64,000 bases of DNA. Origin: GAS188 sp963794475 (GTDB lineage: Bacteria > Pseudomonadota > Alphaproteobacteria > Rhizobiales > Beijerinckiaceae). The translations under genes and the position numbers were made by a program. Every line of letters begins with the position of its first letter. Positions within the stretch are counted from its first letter, which is position 1. The DNA is taken from positions 620,001 to 684,000 of the forward strand of contig CAWCDW010000003.1 of NCBI GenBank assembly GCA_963794475.1, given 5' to 3'. Under the pieces are notes generated by a model that was not told the origin of the DNA, did not search any database, and was given only the letters and a program-made list of their open reading frames with translations. This document shows positions 8,774 through 18,151 of this stretch, piece by piece.

Positions 8774-9521
8774 GGTCTCTCACCGGCCGCGCCGGCCCTT
8801 CTGCCACCCATTGCGTCCTTTTGGCCGCACGTCTCCCCCGCCCGATAGACTCGGGCCAATCTTCGTGCCAAAAGCGCCTAATCCCCCCGGTCCCCACAGA
8901 TCGATCTTTGACGATCGATAATCCCGAAATTGCTCAATGAAGCCGATAGCCACATCGAAGCAAAAGGTACATAGGTTCGATCCGCACTGAGCCAATCCAG
9001 CATGATCAACCGCAGCGTGCAAGTGCGGCCGTGCACATTTTTTTGTGAAATCGATAGCGGGACCGAAGTTATCAACATTCAAGTCTCATCCGAGCGTTAT
9101 GTCTTCGCGTTGCAAAGAGAAACGCATGGGCGTTTGCTCCGATTGCCCGCGAGGAGGCGCGAACCTGCGGTGATATTAGGTTAAGCGGATCTAACCGCGG
9201 CATGATTTCTCCGAACGGGGGCTGGATGGCCGAACGGGGGCTGGATGAAGGAGCCCGGTTGAGGTCACCGCGGCTACCTCAAAGTGGCAACTGGTAATTG
9301 GTATGTTTTCTGCTAGCTTGGCAAGACAAGGAAGCAATTTTCCCGCTGTCCAGCCGGGAAATTGCTCTTCGGCGGCCGTGGGGATGGATATTTTGCCCGG
9401 TTTTCGTTGTTCTGAAAAGGAACGACCGAACGGGCGGACCAAATCTGTCCAGCATTGTTCAGCTTCGACCGGCCCTCGCGGCCCGGGTGGGCTCTGTACG
9501 CCGAGGTAGCGGAGGTAGATG
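8774..9521. other. Intergenic part of repeat copy A
   Basis: It contains an inverted repeat at 8900-8919 shared with copy B. A stretch from 8930 to 9100 is nearly identical to 17167-17335. A short frame opening at 9002 is broken by a one-base indel in copy B, so I do not call it. Two tandem copies of a ~19-base unit (ccgaacgggggctggatg) lie at 9211-9247 and are absent from copy B. From about 9270 the leader of the small coiled-coil gene is again conserved. Confidence 0.5.
8900..8919. promoter_or_regulatory. Inverted repeat upstream of the orphan OrfA-like gene
   Basis: Seven-base arms ATCGATC and GATCGAT are separated by TTTGAC. In copy B (17138-17157) the same site is present with one changed base in one arm. 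It lies ~125 bases before the minus-strand start at 8773. A role as an operator, perhaps for the HTH protein itself, is inference. Confidence 0.35.
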
Positions 9522-9713
9522 ATGTCAAATCGTGGGACTGATTGTGCCGCTGAGCTGGGGATCAGAATCTTCAGGAAGCGCGGCGATGAAGATATAAGAA
9601 CAATACAAGCTCTAGAGCTTGAGAATTTCGAACTCCGCAATGAAGTCACACGGCTGACTGTCCACAACGCGACGCTCCGCCGAATGTTGAAGAATCGCGG
9701 CCTAAAGCAGTGA
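9522..9713 (+). CDS. Small conserved coiled-coil protein, copy A
   Basis: A 63-residue acidic/basic protein with a central heptad-like helix ('LENFELRNEVTRLTVHNATL'). Two ATGs stand in tandem; the second (9522) lies six bases after GGAGG and is my choice. The counterpart at 17843 keeps the length, the RBS, the double ATG and most residues of the helix, with changes that preserve the frame, so this is a real protein-coding gene. No family is recognised with confidence. It precedes the convergent DCC gene by ~40 bases. Confidence 0.65.
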   Translation: MSNRGTDCAAELGIRIFRKRGDEDIRTIQALELENFELRNEVTRLTVHNATLRRMLKNRGLKQ

Positions 9714-9749
9714 CATCGCTGCGGCCGCCGAACAAGCTCGCTCCAGACT

Positions 9750-10174
9750 CTAAACGGCCCGTGCCCCCTTCAGTTTTCGAGTGTAGGGATCGCTGATTAG
9801 GCCTTTGCCGCGGGCCAGGAGCGTGGCGCGGCGGCCGAGCTTAAGCAGCGGATAAAGCGCCGTTGAGGCGATTGGCTCGAGAAAATCGCACGATTGAGGC
9901 GATTAAACCATGTGGCCGAACTGGAAAGGCCGGCGAGCACATGCACGGCGTCGCTCCCGTGATAAACTTTTCCTTGATAAACGAACAGCATCCCATCATT
10001 TAGATCGAAGCCCTGCGCCCAAAAGTGATTGACGCGCGGGTCACCCGACCTTGCATCAAGCATCTCGACCTTGCCGACAGTGTCACGTAAGCGCACCAAC
10101 CGGGCGTAATTCTGGCAAAAGATACAATCACCGTCATAGATGATCAGTGCTGCTTCATCGCCTCCACGGGTCAC
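9750..10174 (-). CDS. DCC (DUF393) family thiol-disulfide oxidoreductase-like protein, copy A, frameshifted
   Basis: The N-terminal frame has 'IIYDGDCIFCQNYARL', the DxxCxxC motif that names the DCC family, then 'YHGSDAVHVLAGL'. After 'NRAIFSS' the frame shifts near 9888. The other frame continues with 'IASTALYPLLKLGRR', the expected family C-terminus, and stops at 9750. One base change in a run would restore a ~140-residue protein. DCC proteins are predicted thioredoxin-fold proteins without a firm role. Copy B (18152-18500) is rearranged and more damaged. Confidence 0.7.
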
Positions 10175-10355
10175 GGCTGCGGACCTTGAATCGATTACAA
10201 ATCCTTATAAAGACTTCTGCTTCGGCTGTTACCAATATGATCCCTTGGTGGAAAAAATTTAAGTGCGCTGCTTTCTCTCAATGGAGTGGACGTCCATGGC
10301 CGCCCCGATGGTGCAAATTTGGGCGCGCACTCGAAGGCGCCGCGTGCCGCACCCG

Positions 10356-10470
10356 TTAGGTAAGCCATCGCCGCCCTCGGGTCCGGTGCGGCACCTCGGC
10401 GAGCGCGAGCGCCATCTCGACGCCCGCGATCGCACCGATGATGGTGAGATCATCTGATTGTCGAGCGACC
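10356..10470 (-). pseudogene. Relic of a second class V (serine--glyoxylate type) aminotransferase C-terminus
   Basis: Read on the minus strand, this stretch encodes 'DDLTIIGAIAGVEMALALAE' and a stop at 10356. It matches 'NDLTILGALAGVEMALDMMR' at the C-terminus of the intact aminotransferase at 2923-4176. No N-terminal part is present, and the acyltransferase remnant begins immediately beyond. This is a truncated gene relic. Confidence 0.65.
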
Positions 10471-11470
10471 CGAACCCGACGGTACTTATCTCGTGCGGCG
10501 CTTCATGCGAATTATCCCGCTGTTCGCCGTCACCTGCATCATCGGTTTCTTTACCAACGACATTCATGCAGCCGTACTTGCCCGCGTTGCATGGGCGGCC
10601 ACCCCCAGCACCTATCATGTCGAGAAGCTCTTCACGGACATTTCCCACTCAAATCATGAGTTCTTGTGGGCACATGCTCTTGCGCATCTCACCATGCTGC
10701 ACGGCGCGATTAGCAATGCCATCCTGCCGTTCTCGCAATTTGCGTTGAATTCCCCCGCTTGGAGCCTCTCGCTTGAATGGCAATTCTATGTCGTTGCGCG
10801 CTTCGCCATCGTGCTTGCGCGTCGGCCGCGTACCTTGGTCTGGGTCGCGCTCGCCGTCGCGATCTTCGAGCTTGCCTATCAAGTTGGTGCGCTCGGTAAT
10901 TTCCGGACCGGCAGTTTCTTGCCGGGAGCCGCGGGATTCTTCGCCTTGGGAATCGCGAGCCGGCTGATCTATCCAATAGTTGCTGGGACTCTTCGAAAAC
11001 CAGGAGCACTTTTGGCGCTATGCCTAGTTCTCCTCCCAGTCTGCGGCTGGGACGGAGTCCCGCTGCTGATCTGGGTGCTGGTATTCGCCGGTTTGATCCT
11101 CAACCGCACGAATGCGGAGGGGACCTCATTTGCGCGGTCCTATGGGCGCTGTTTGGAGAGCCCTGTAGCGACTTACTTCGGGTCACGATCCTATTCAGTG
11201 TATCTAGGGCACTTACCGCTCGTAGGTGTCTGTCACTGAGTTTGGCTCGACATGTTCCCGCTGGCGGGCAGAGCGGCCACTTTTTTTGGCGTCTCGGCGA
11301 CGGTAATCCCTCTCACGGTTCTCGCGGCCGAATTGCTTCATCGCGGCATTGAGCGACCGGGGATTGCGATGGGTTCGTGGCTGGCGCTGTGGATAAGAGA
11401 CGATGGCCAGGGCCGGCACTGGCAGTCTCCGAGCCCAGTGGGTCGGCGTAGTGCGCGGGCTAGCCTGTAG
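10465..11470 (+). pseudogene. Acyltransferase-3 family membrane protein, 5'-truncated and interrupted
   Basis: Several hydrophobic segments and 'SPAWSLSLEWQFY', the signature of acyltransferase 3 (OafA/NodX-like) proteins that acylate surface glycans. The family N-terminus ('LRGIAAxxVxxxH') is missing here. A TGA at 11237-11239 interrupts the frame, and the same frame continues through the C-terminal segments to 11470. The in-frame stop with no indel makes this true decay. A displaced N-terminal fragment of the same family sits just downstream at 11495-11572. Confidence 0.8.
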
Positions 11471-11494
11471 CGGCATTTATTCCGCGCATCTGAG

Positions 11495-11572
11495 AGAAGG
11501 TCCTTCGTTACGCTGGGTGGCTTGAGAGGCATCGCGCTCGCCGTAATCACGCGGCACGCGCCGGTCTTTTAA
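11495..11572 (+). pseudogene. Displaced N-terminal fragment of an acyltransferase-3 gene
   Basis: The frame reads 'FVTLGGLRGIALAVITRHAP' and then stops at 11572. This is the conserved opening of acyltransferase 3 proteins, including the family histidine. It lies downstream of the C-terminal remnant rather than upstream, so either a second copy was truncated or one gene was rearranged. Confidence 0.6.
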
Positions 11573-11927
11573 GTTGTAAAGGGCCTTTTCAAAGTGCTCT
11601 TTATTCCCGTTCCCGACCGGTAAGTTGCGGATGCGTTTTGCCGATCGGTGTCCTTGATCATGGCAGGCACGATTGGCAGCACGCCGGGCTCGGCGACACC
11701 CTGCGTTGCCTAATTTTGAAGAGAATTCACTGTAAATTCCCTGTAGAGGAAAGAGCCGGTAGGACCGGCGGGCGGCGCCTTCGCGCGCCTCGCTGTAGCT
11801 CTCGCAGTGCTTATGCTGACTGATATGAAGAACCTCTTGTGACCACGCCTGACATCCCGCTGACCTGGAGCGCACTGCCACGGGCCCAACGTCGACCCCT
11901 CAATCGCCCTGAAAAGGATCGCGGCCA
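11573..11927. other. Gene-free stretch inside the decayed island
   Basis: No conserved frame seen. The A+T content is higher than in the flanking catabolic genes. 'gaattcactgtaaattccctgta' near 11720 has direct-repeat character, but I cannot assign it a role. Confidence 0.4.
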
Positions 11928-12904
11928 TTGAAAACAATTCTCGTAACCGGTGGTGCTGGATTTGTCGGCAGCCACGCTTGCAAGGCGCTGGCGCTAGCCG
12001 GATATCGACCGGTGACCTTCGACAATCTCGAGCGAGGGCACGAATGGGCAGTCAAATGGGGGCCGCTGGAGCGAGGTGATCTGAGAGAGGAAGGAGACCT
12101 CAGAAGGGCGTTCGAGATTTGGCGCCCCTTCGCGGTCATGCACTTCGCAGCCTATTCCTATGTTGGGAATCCATTGTCGAGCCCATGAAATATTATCTGA
12201 ACAATGTTGGCGGTACGGCCACGTTGTTGAGCGCATGCGCCTCGTTCGGATGCACAAATCTCGTTTTTTCCAGTTCATGCGCGACCTATGGAATACCGGC
12301 GCGGTTGCCTTTGCGGGAGGAAGACGTGCATTTTCCGGTAAGCCCCTACGGTCATAGCAAACTCGTCGTTGAGCGAATGCTGAAAGAAGCCGAAGCCGCG
12401 CATCGAATTCGGCATGTGACGCTGCGCTATTTCAACGCAGCCGGCGCCGATCCTGATGGGAGATCGGGGAGGTGCATGAGCCGGAAACCCACCTCATTCC
12501 GCTCGTGCTCTTCACGGCCATGGGACGTGTGCCGGCGATCAAAATTTTTGGCAATGATTATCCCACGCCCGATGGCACCTGCATCCGCGACTACGTGCAT
12601 GTGAGCGATCTTGCGGACGCCCATTTGGGCGCGCTTCAGTGGCTTGAGGTAGGCAATCCTAGTCGTTCATTCAACCTCGGCAATGGCCGCGGAGCATCCG
12701 GTAACCGAAGTTATTCGCGCAAGCGAAACGGTTGCCGGGTTGCCGATCAAGGCCGAGATATGCCCGCGCCGGCCGGGCGATCCTCCCATCCTCGTCAGTA
12801 ATTCCGACAAGGCGAATGAGCTTTTGAGTTGGAGGCCGAAATTTCCACGGCTTGATCAACAAATCGGTCACGCCTGGAAATGGCTGAAGCGGCAGTCGGC
12901 GTAG
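11928..12904 (+). pseudogene. GalE-like UDP-glucose 4-epimerase, three frameshifts
   Basis: Four frame segments together cover a full ~325-residue epimerase. They are 'ILVTGGAGFVGSHACKAL' (NAD binding, TTG start at 11928), then 'VFSSSCATYG' and 'YGHSKLVVE' (catalytic YxxxK), then 'IRDYVHVSDLADAH', and finally 'PPILVSNSDKANELLSW'. Shifts lie near 12165, 12465 and 12690. The role would have been UDP-galactose supply for surface polysaccharide. Given the neighbouring decay I call it a pseudogene, though indel errors could contribute. Confidence 0.85.
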
Positions 12905-12980
12905 GAAACGCTAAGCCGTACGACGAGTTCAGCGCCGCCCCTAAGGCCTCTGCCGCACTCCCAAATACTTTTTAGGCGAT

Positions 12981-14067
12981 TTATTGCGCGCTGCCACCAT
13001 CCATAAGGAATTTACGCCGCCCGCGATGTCCTAAGCGCGAGGATGGCAATCGCCTTCTTAGCCAGGGCAAAGTTCGAAATGCAGAGTTCGTCATCGTGGC
13101 GGCGATCCGCTTCAGGCTCCACATGAATCGATAGGGGCTGGCCTCGCGCATTAGGGACGAAGTATCTCCCACCGACGCTGCTTGAGGCATTTGACGGCAT
13201 AGGTAAATAGCCGCTCGCCGATGTGGTTATGCAGCGTTTGGGCAAGTTCGGGGTGTCTGGCCGATATCTCCGATGCGACCAGCCTCGCCGATCTCATCAT
13301 CATTGCTGTCCGATTTGACATGTTTCCAACCGAGTAGCGGTAGCCCACCAGAGTATGGGGGACTACCCCAAATCTGTGCCGTTCAGCCAGGCAAAGGGCG
13401 AGTTTCCAATCCTCGCAACCTTCAGCGGATTGGGGCGCAACTCGGGGTCATACCCGCCAACCTCCCGCACGGCGGATGTCCGCATTAGCGGATTGCTGCC
13501 ATTGCCGACGAAATCGATGGCACAGAGTTCCGGCAGAACGAAACCCTCATATCGAGCCCGCGATCCTCCCGGAATTATTTCATCATCGTCATTGATATTG
13601 TCGAACCACGCATACACGAGCCCGGTTGAACTATCGCCTTGTATTTTTTTGACCTGACACTCGATCTTGTGTGAAGCCCAGAGGTCGTCAGCGTCTAACG
13701 GCGCAACAAATTCGCCCCGAGCTTGCGCGATTTCTGAATTTCGGGCCGCAGCCACACCGCCGGTCGGCTGCCTAATGACGTGGGCTCGGGGCTCGTGAGC
13801 TGCGAACTGCGTAGCAATCTCGTAGGTGGAATCGGTCGACCCATCATCTATGATAATGATCTCAAGGTTCTGATAAGTTTGCTGCTGGGCGCTTTGGAGT
13901 GTGCGCGATAGGGTTCGCGCCGCGTTGAAACACGGCACAACCACTGAAACCAACGGTTTCTCCGAAGTGAATCTTACCGTCCACCCGAAATCCGGCTTTC
14001 CCCGCAAATCCCGGGTAGCTTGAACCTTTTCGGATGAATTGGAAACGCTCAATTGACTTACTCCCAA
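12981..14067 (-). pseudogene. Family 2 glycosyltransferase, frameshifted
   Basis: The first ~230 residues contain a clear GT-A/GT2 domain: 'SVVVPCFNAARTLSRTLQS', 'IIIIDDGSTDST' and 'APLDADDLW' (DxD). Near 13410 a one-base shift moves the frame to 'CEDWKLALCLAERHRFGVV' and 'LVGYRYSVGNMSNRT', the expected continuation. A further shift near 13170 leads to a basic C-terminus ending at 12981. The acceptor sugar is unknown. It points toward the epimerase remnant, and both probably belonged to one polysaccharide locus. Confidence 0.8.
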
Positions 14068-14470
14068 CCATGAGGTTCAAATTTGTTCAAGGAGAAAAAC
14101 GGTCAGCGCAAACAAATCGAAACCACGGCGGTCGACGACTTTTGATGCGCCATGGTGAAGCTGCTTTTATTGCTCGGGACGCACCCACAACCGCACCACC
14201 ACTTCTTTTCGTGCTCCTAACGGCCACGGGCGGTCTGCCGTCGGGCACAATTTTTGGCGCCGATTATCCATGGATCGCCGATGCCCGGAGCCGGCCTGAA
14301 CGCGCAAAGTCTGCTTTCGATCGACATGGGTGCGCGGAACTTCTTCCTGAACATGGTCCCCGCGAAATCAGATCCGGTTTTGAGGTTGGCGCGAACGTTT
14401 CACCGATAGTCGAGAAAGCTGCGCTTGTGGTGCAACCGAGATCATCGATCAAAATTGAACGGGGCGTTTT
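14068..14470. other. Gene-free stretch between glycosyltransferase and acyltransferase remnants
   Basis: The divergent promoter area of the two remnants. A 42-codon frame at 14280-14408 has no recognisable relatives and I do not call it a gene. Confidence 0.4.
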
Positions 14471-15702
14471 GTGCGTTCCATAAAAAATGGCAAAGGGCAC
14501 CTATCATGGCGTTGCGGTCTCTTGAGGGCTGCAAACGACGGCAAAAGATCGCGCCTGGCATCTTTATTCACTGTCGCGATCGTCAAGCCGCGAAAAGTTG
14601 GGCATTCCCGATTTGGAAACTTCGACGTCATCCGGCTGGCGGCTGCGGCCTCTGTGATATTCTCGCATGCTTTTCTGATTGCAAAAGGAAACGACAATGA
14701 CGAGCCCTTTCTCCGGCTTACCGGCAATATTCTAGGAATTCACGGCGTGTTTGTTTTTCTTATAATTAGTGGTTTCTTGGTTACAAACAGTCTTAAGACT
14801 TCCATTTCGCTACCGCATTTTGCTTGGAAGCGGTTTTTGCGAAATGTTTCCAGCCCTCGCCGTCTGTGCCTTGGTGAGTGCCCTTCTCATCGGGCCATTT
14901 TTTTCGGAACTGGGCACGAGGGGATATTTATCATCATGGTTCGGCCCTAAATATATCGCGAAAGTCGTGCTTCTTTTTGACGTCACTCAAATACCCACAG
15001 TACAGTTCTACTCAAACGATATAAGACGTCTCGGTTTTATCGTAAATGGCTCTTTATGGACGATTGCGAGTGAAGTCTATTGTTACCTAATATTATTTCT
15101 ATTGGCATCCTTCGGGCTCATCAGCTTCCCGTTATCATTGGTGGGTCTGATTATAACTAGCGCGATGTTCGGGATATCTTTGACTTGGCAATTTCTTGGC
15201 AGCCAAGTCGCGCTGAATTTACTTTACACACTTCCTTCGTTCTTTGCCGGCGTGACGATGTATTTCATTCATACCAGGTTTGGGTTGTCGCGAAATATTG
15301 CTCTCTTATCCCTCGTTGGGCTGGCCCTGGTCGCGCCCACTGGACAATTGATAATATTGTTTCCGTTGCTCGCCGCCTATCCGGTCACTTACCTGGGTCT
15401 GTCGAACACCATCCGCTTGGGGAAACGCGACCAAGTTCGGCGACCTTTCCTACGGCACATATCTTTACGGTTGGCCCGTCGAGCAGATTGTCCGCAGTAT
15501 GTTGGGAACATCTCTATCGGGGTGGGTCCTTTTTCTGATCTCATTTCCTCTTGCGGCGAGTTGCGGCTGGCTGTCCTGGCATCTCGTTGAAAAGCACGCC
15601 CTGGCTTTAAAGAAATGGAGGCTCGCCAGGGGGCGTCTTAGTCTACGGCGAAGTCTTGCGGGGAGCGGCAGGCTCGCCGACCACCCGCCCCACGCAAGCT
15701 GA
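14471..15702 (+). pseudogene. Acyltransferase-3 family membrane protein, two frameshifts
   Basis: The first frame carries the family opening ('FGNFDVIRLAAAASVIFSHA', 'GVFVFLIISGFLVTNS'). The frame shifts near 14845 into 'FPALAVCALVSALLIGP' and many membrane segments with 'NGSLWTIASEVYCYL'. A second shift near 15435 leads to 'WLSWHLVEKHALALKK', the usual C-terminus. The sequence is markedly more A+T-rich than the rest of the window, suggesting recent transfer or relaxed selection. The family O-acylates polysaccharides or lipid-linked sugars at the inner membrane. Confidence 0.85.
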
Positions 15703-16331
15703 TGCCGACCAGGCATCGTGCAAATGGGACTTCAGGCCATTCTGATTTGCTTTCCCGACAAGGGCGCTACCGATCCCAAGCTGGAGCCTATCCCCATCGC
15801 TCGCTTGGCGGCCGTGTTGCGCCGCTCCCGGACCTCGACGCTCTGGCGGGGAACGGTAAAATCAAATAGCCACTGCGGAAAAAAGCCCAGCAAGGCTCCT
15901 AAGCCATGCGCAATTGCCCGCGAGGTCAAGGTGCATTCGGTCAGCGAGATGCAAGCCGATGGCAGAGGTCGTGCTCGCTTCTTGTGCGGGCTTGCCCTGT
16001 GGATGATCACGGTCGCGGCGGCACACCGGCACGGAGCCAATGCGCGCATGCTTCATCGTCGAGACACCCGGTCCGATTGCGCCGGCCATGGAAAATTCGA
16101 TTGCCTTGACAGAAGGGCTCCGCTGCGCATGTTAGGCGGATATCGCGCCCGCCGGCTCGCTCGGCTTCACATCCGAATGTTAAATGATGGCGACGGCGGA
16201 GCGGCCTTACCGGCACCAACCCCATGGAGAAGGAGCCAAGTTCCGCCGGACCCCCATGAGCCAATTGCGGTTGAGGAGCGGCGCCGCTTCCCTTGCCGTT
16301 ACGGTGCAACCGCAAACGAGTGGAGTATCCT
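15703..16331. other. Gene-free region; from 15934 it is the 5' part of repeat copy B
   Basis: 15703-15933 shows no convincing frame. 15934-16331 matches 7690-8093 with scattered substitutions and single-base indels that break any shared frame. Confidence 0.5.
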
Positions 16332-16538
16332 TTGAGCCCTTTCCTCTGCGCCATTTGCGCCAGCCCGGCGATCACTCTTCCAAGTCAGATCGAGGATCAC
16401 AGCCCGATCCGATGCCGACGCTGCGACGCGGTCCTCGGAACTTGGGGCGAGCTCAAGGAACGCGCGGTTCGTAGCACCTCGGACGCGCGTGCACAAAAGC
16501 ACATAAGCTGCGATCCGTTGCCTTCACGCGAGCGTTAG
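16332..16538 (+). CDS. Small zinc-ribbon-like protein, copy B
   Basis: Counterpart of 8094-8267, with the same TTG start, GGAG ribosome site and both CxxC pairs ('FLCAICASP', 'IRCRRCDAVLGTWGE'). An indel after 'ELKERAV' gives a different and slightly longer tail (~68 residues). The conserved core argues for function in both copies; the tail appears dispensable. Function unknown. Confidence 0.55.
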   Translation: MSPFLCAICASPAITLPSQIEDHSPIRCRRCDAVLGTWGELKERAVRSTSDARAQKHISCDPLPSRER

Positions 16539-16668
16539 AAAAAACCCAAGCGCGCGCCCGGCAGGGGCGTGCTTCCCGTCCCGCGAAATAGTGGCTTCGA
16601 TCGCCCGCATTTCAGCAAGCAATCGGGGTTCGCCCCGCTCTCCTCAGAGCTCCGAGCGCCGGATTCCT

Positions 16669-17010
16669 TTAGGCGACCGGCTCCGCGACGGTGAGCATCT
16701 CCTCGAGCCTCACCTTTTCGAGAAGCAGATCCGTGACCAATCGCCGAAGCCGCGAATTCTCGAGCTGCAGCTCGTCGAGGCGCGCCGCGTTCTCAGCCTT
16801 GGCGGCCGAGTCCTTCGGCCGTTGAGCGCGCCTTTCAGCCTTCGAACCTTCCAGCGCCGGGCGACCGCTTCGCCAACGATGATAGGTCATAACACTCACG
16901 CCCAAGCTTCGTGCGATATCGCTTTGAAGCCTCCCTTCCGCTGCCATCTCATCGGCTTGTCGGAGCTTCGCAATGATTTCCGGAGCCGAATGCCTTCTTC
17001 TTTTGACCAT
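16669..17010 (-). CDS. Orphan IS3-family OrfA-like helix-turn-helix protein, copy B
   Basis: A 113-residue paralogue of 8429-8773. The first 47 residues are identical; changes cluster in the linker ('EGSKAERRAQRPKDSAAK') and the last ten residues. The leucine-zipper part is kept ('LENSRLRRLVTDLLLEK'). As in copy A there is no orfB. Two intact copies in a region rich in broken genes suggest the protein is under selection, perhaps as a DNA-binding regulator. Confidence 0.75.
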   Translation of the reverse strand: MVKRRRHSAPEIIAKLRQADEMAAEGRLQSDIARSLGVSVMTYHRWRSGRPALEGSKAERRAQRPKDSAAKAENAARLDELQLENSRLRRLVTDLLLEKVRLEEMLTVAEPVA

Positions 17011-17842
17011 GGTCTCTCACCGGCCGCGCCGGCCCTTCTGCCACCCATTGCGTCCTTATGGCCGCACCTCTCCGCTGCCCGAAAAAATCGGGTCGATCTT
17101 CGTGCCAAAAGCGCCTAGTTCCCCCGGTCCCCACAGATCAATCTTTGACGATCGATTATCCTGACATTGCTCAATGTGGCCATAGCCGCATCGAAGCGAA
17201 AGGTACTCAGGTTCGATCCGCACGGGGCCAATCCAGCATGATCAACCGCAGCGTGCAAGGGCGCCGTGCACAATTTTCTGTGAAAGCGGTATCGCGAACG
17301 AAGTTATCAACATTCAAATCTCGTTCGAGCGTTATATTTTCTCATAACAATGAGACAATGGCAGTGGAAAGGCCAGCCTCGTGAAGCGCGCCGACGCGCG
17401 GCCAACTCCGACGCCCGAGGCGCCAATGGGCGTAACGCCCATTGGTTTCGCTGGAGTTGCGTCAAAGCCCTCATCCTTCGGGCACGGCTGCAGGCCAGCG
17501 CCCGTCACCGTCTTGTTCCTGGGGCTCGCACGTTGCTGTCGAGAAGCGCACTTCTCCCTTGGGGATCATGCGCCAGCTGCTACCTCGAAGTAGCAACTAG
17601 TAATCGGTCTGTTTTCTGCTAGGTTGATGAGGCGGAAAAGGGCAATTTTTCCGCTGTCCCGCCGCTCAGTTGCTCTTTGTCGGCTGCGGCGCGGATATTT
17701 TGTGTTGTTTAATAGAAGTGGAACCGAATTTCGTTATCCTGAACGACTGGAGGGGCGGACGAATTCTGCCCAGCATTCGCTCGGCTCTGACAGGCCCTCG
17801 CGGCGCGGGGAGTCTTTGTGCCGAGATTAGCGGAGGTAGATG
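17011..17842. other. Intergenic part of repeat copy B
   Basis: 17011-17335 is close to copy A, including the inverted repeat at 17138-17157. 17345-17575 is specific to copy B. From 17578 the leader of the small coiled-coil gene is again shared with copy A. A 70-codon frame at 17381 exists only in copy B and spans the hairpin; I do not call it. Confidence 0.45.
17423..17445. repeat. Perfect hairpin (10-base arms, 3-base loop)
   Basis: CCAATGGGCG-TAA-CGCCCATTGG is a perfect inverted repeat. No U-run follows, so it is not a classical terminator. It is absent from copy A. Confidence 0.6.
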
Positions 17843-18034
17843 ATGTCAAATCGCGCGACTGACTGTGCCACGGAGCTGGGCGTTCGGCTTTTCAAAAAGA
17901 ACGACGACGACATCAAGGCGATCGAAACCTTGGAGCGCGAGAATTTCGAGCTTCGCAATGAGGTGACGCGGCTGACGGTGCACAATGCAACGCTCCGCGG
18001 GATGCTGGCAAATCGAAACCCGAAGCCCCAATGA
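17843..18034 (+). CDS. Small conserved coiled-coil protein, copy B
   Basis: A 63-residue paralogue of 9522-9713, with the same tandem ATGs and GGAGG site. The core 'ENFELRNEVTRLTVHNATLR' is nearly unchanged, while flanking residues differ conservatively (for example 'GIRIFRKRGDEDI' against 'GVRLFKKNDDDI'). The pattern of frame-preserving change marks it as a real gene. The role is unknown; a dimerising helical adaptor is possible. Confidence 0.65.
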   Translation: MSNRATDCATELGVRLFKKNDDDIKAIETLERENFELRNEVTRLTVHNATLRGMLANRNPKPQ

Positions 18035-18151
18035 CGACGCGCCTATCGCGTTCGCACCCCGCCGCGCCGCAAGCGCGAGAGCTTGAACGCGCCTGGCCCG
18101 GCTTCGCTTGCCTCCCGCCTGTCGGCCCGCTTGCGTGTGCGCGACGCTTGT

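Larger units (their letters stand above)
7690..10174 (+). repeat. Copy A of a diverged ~2.5-kb direct duplication
   Basis: This segment and 15934-18448 share the same order of elements: a non-coding 5' part, a zinc-ribbon ORF, an IS3-OrfA-like gene on the minus strand, a conserved intergenic part, a small coiled-coil gene, and a DCC gene on the minus strand. Long stretches are near-identical (7690-8300, 8440-9100), while 9110-9260 is unrelated to its counterpart. The copies lie in the same orientation, 8244 bases apart at the left edge, and flank decayed polysaccharide genes. No terminal inverted repeats or transposase orfB are visible, so this is not a simple insertion sequence. Confidence 0.85.

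Noticed and set aside
9002..9184. A 60-codon frame in repeat copy A ('MINRSVQVRP...')
   Set aside because: A one-base indel in copy B destroys the frame although the nucleotides are conserved, so the conservation is not at protein level.
9211..9247. Two tandem ~19-base units as a CRISPR-like or VNTR array
   Set aside because: Only two copies with no spacers; treated as a minor tandem duplication.
17381..17593. A 70-codon frame specific to copy B
   Set aside because: Spans a perfect hairpin, has no counterpart in copy A and no coding character.
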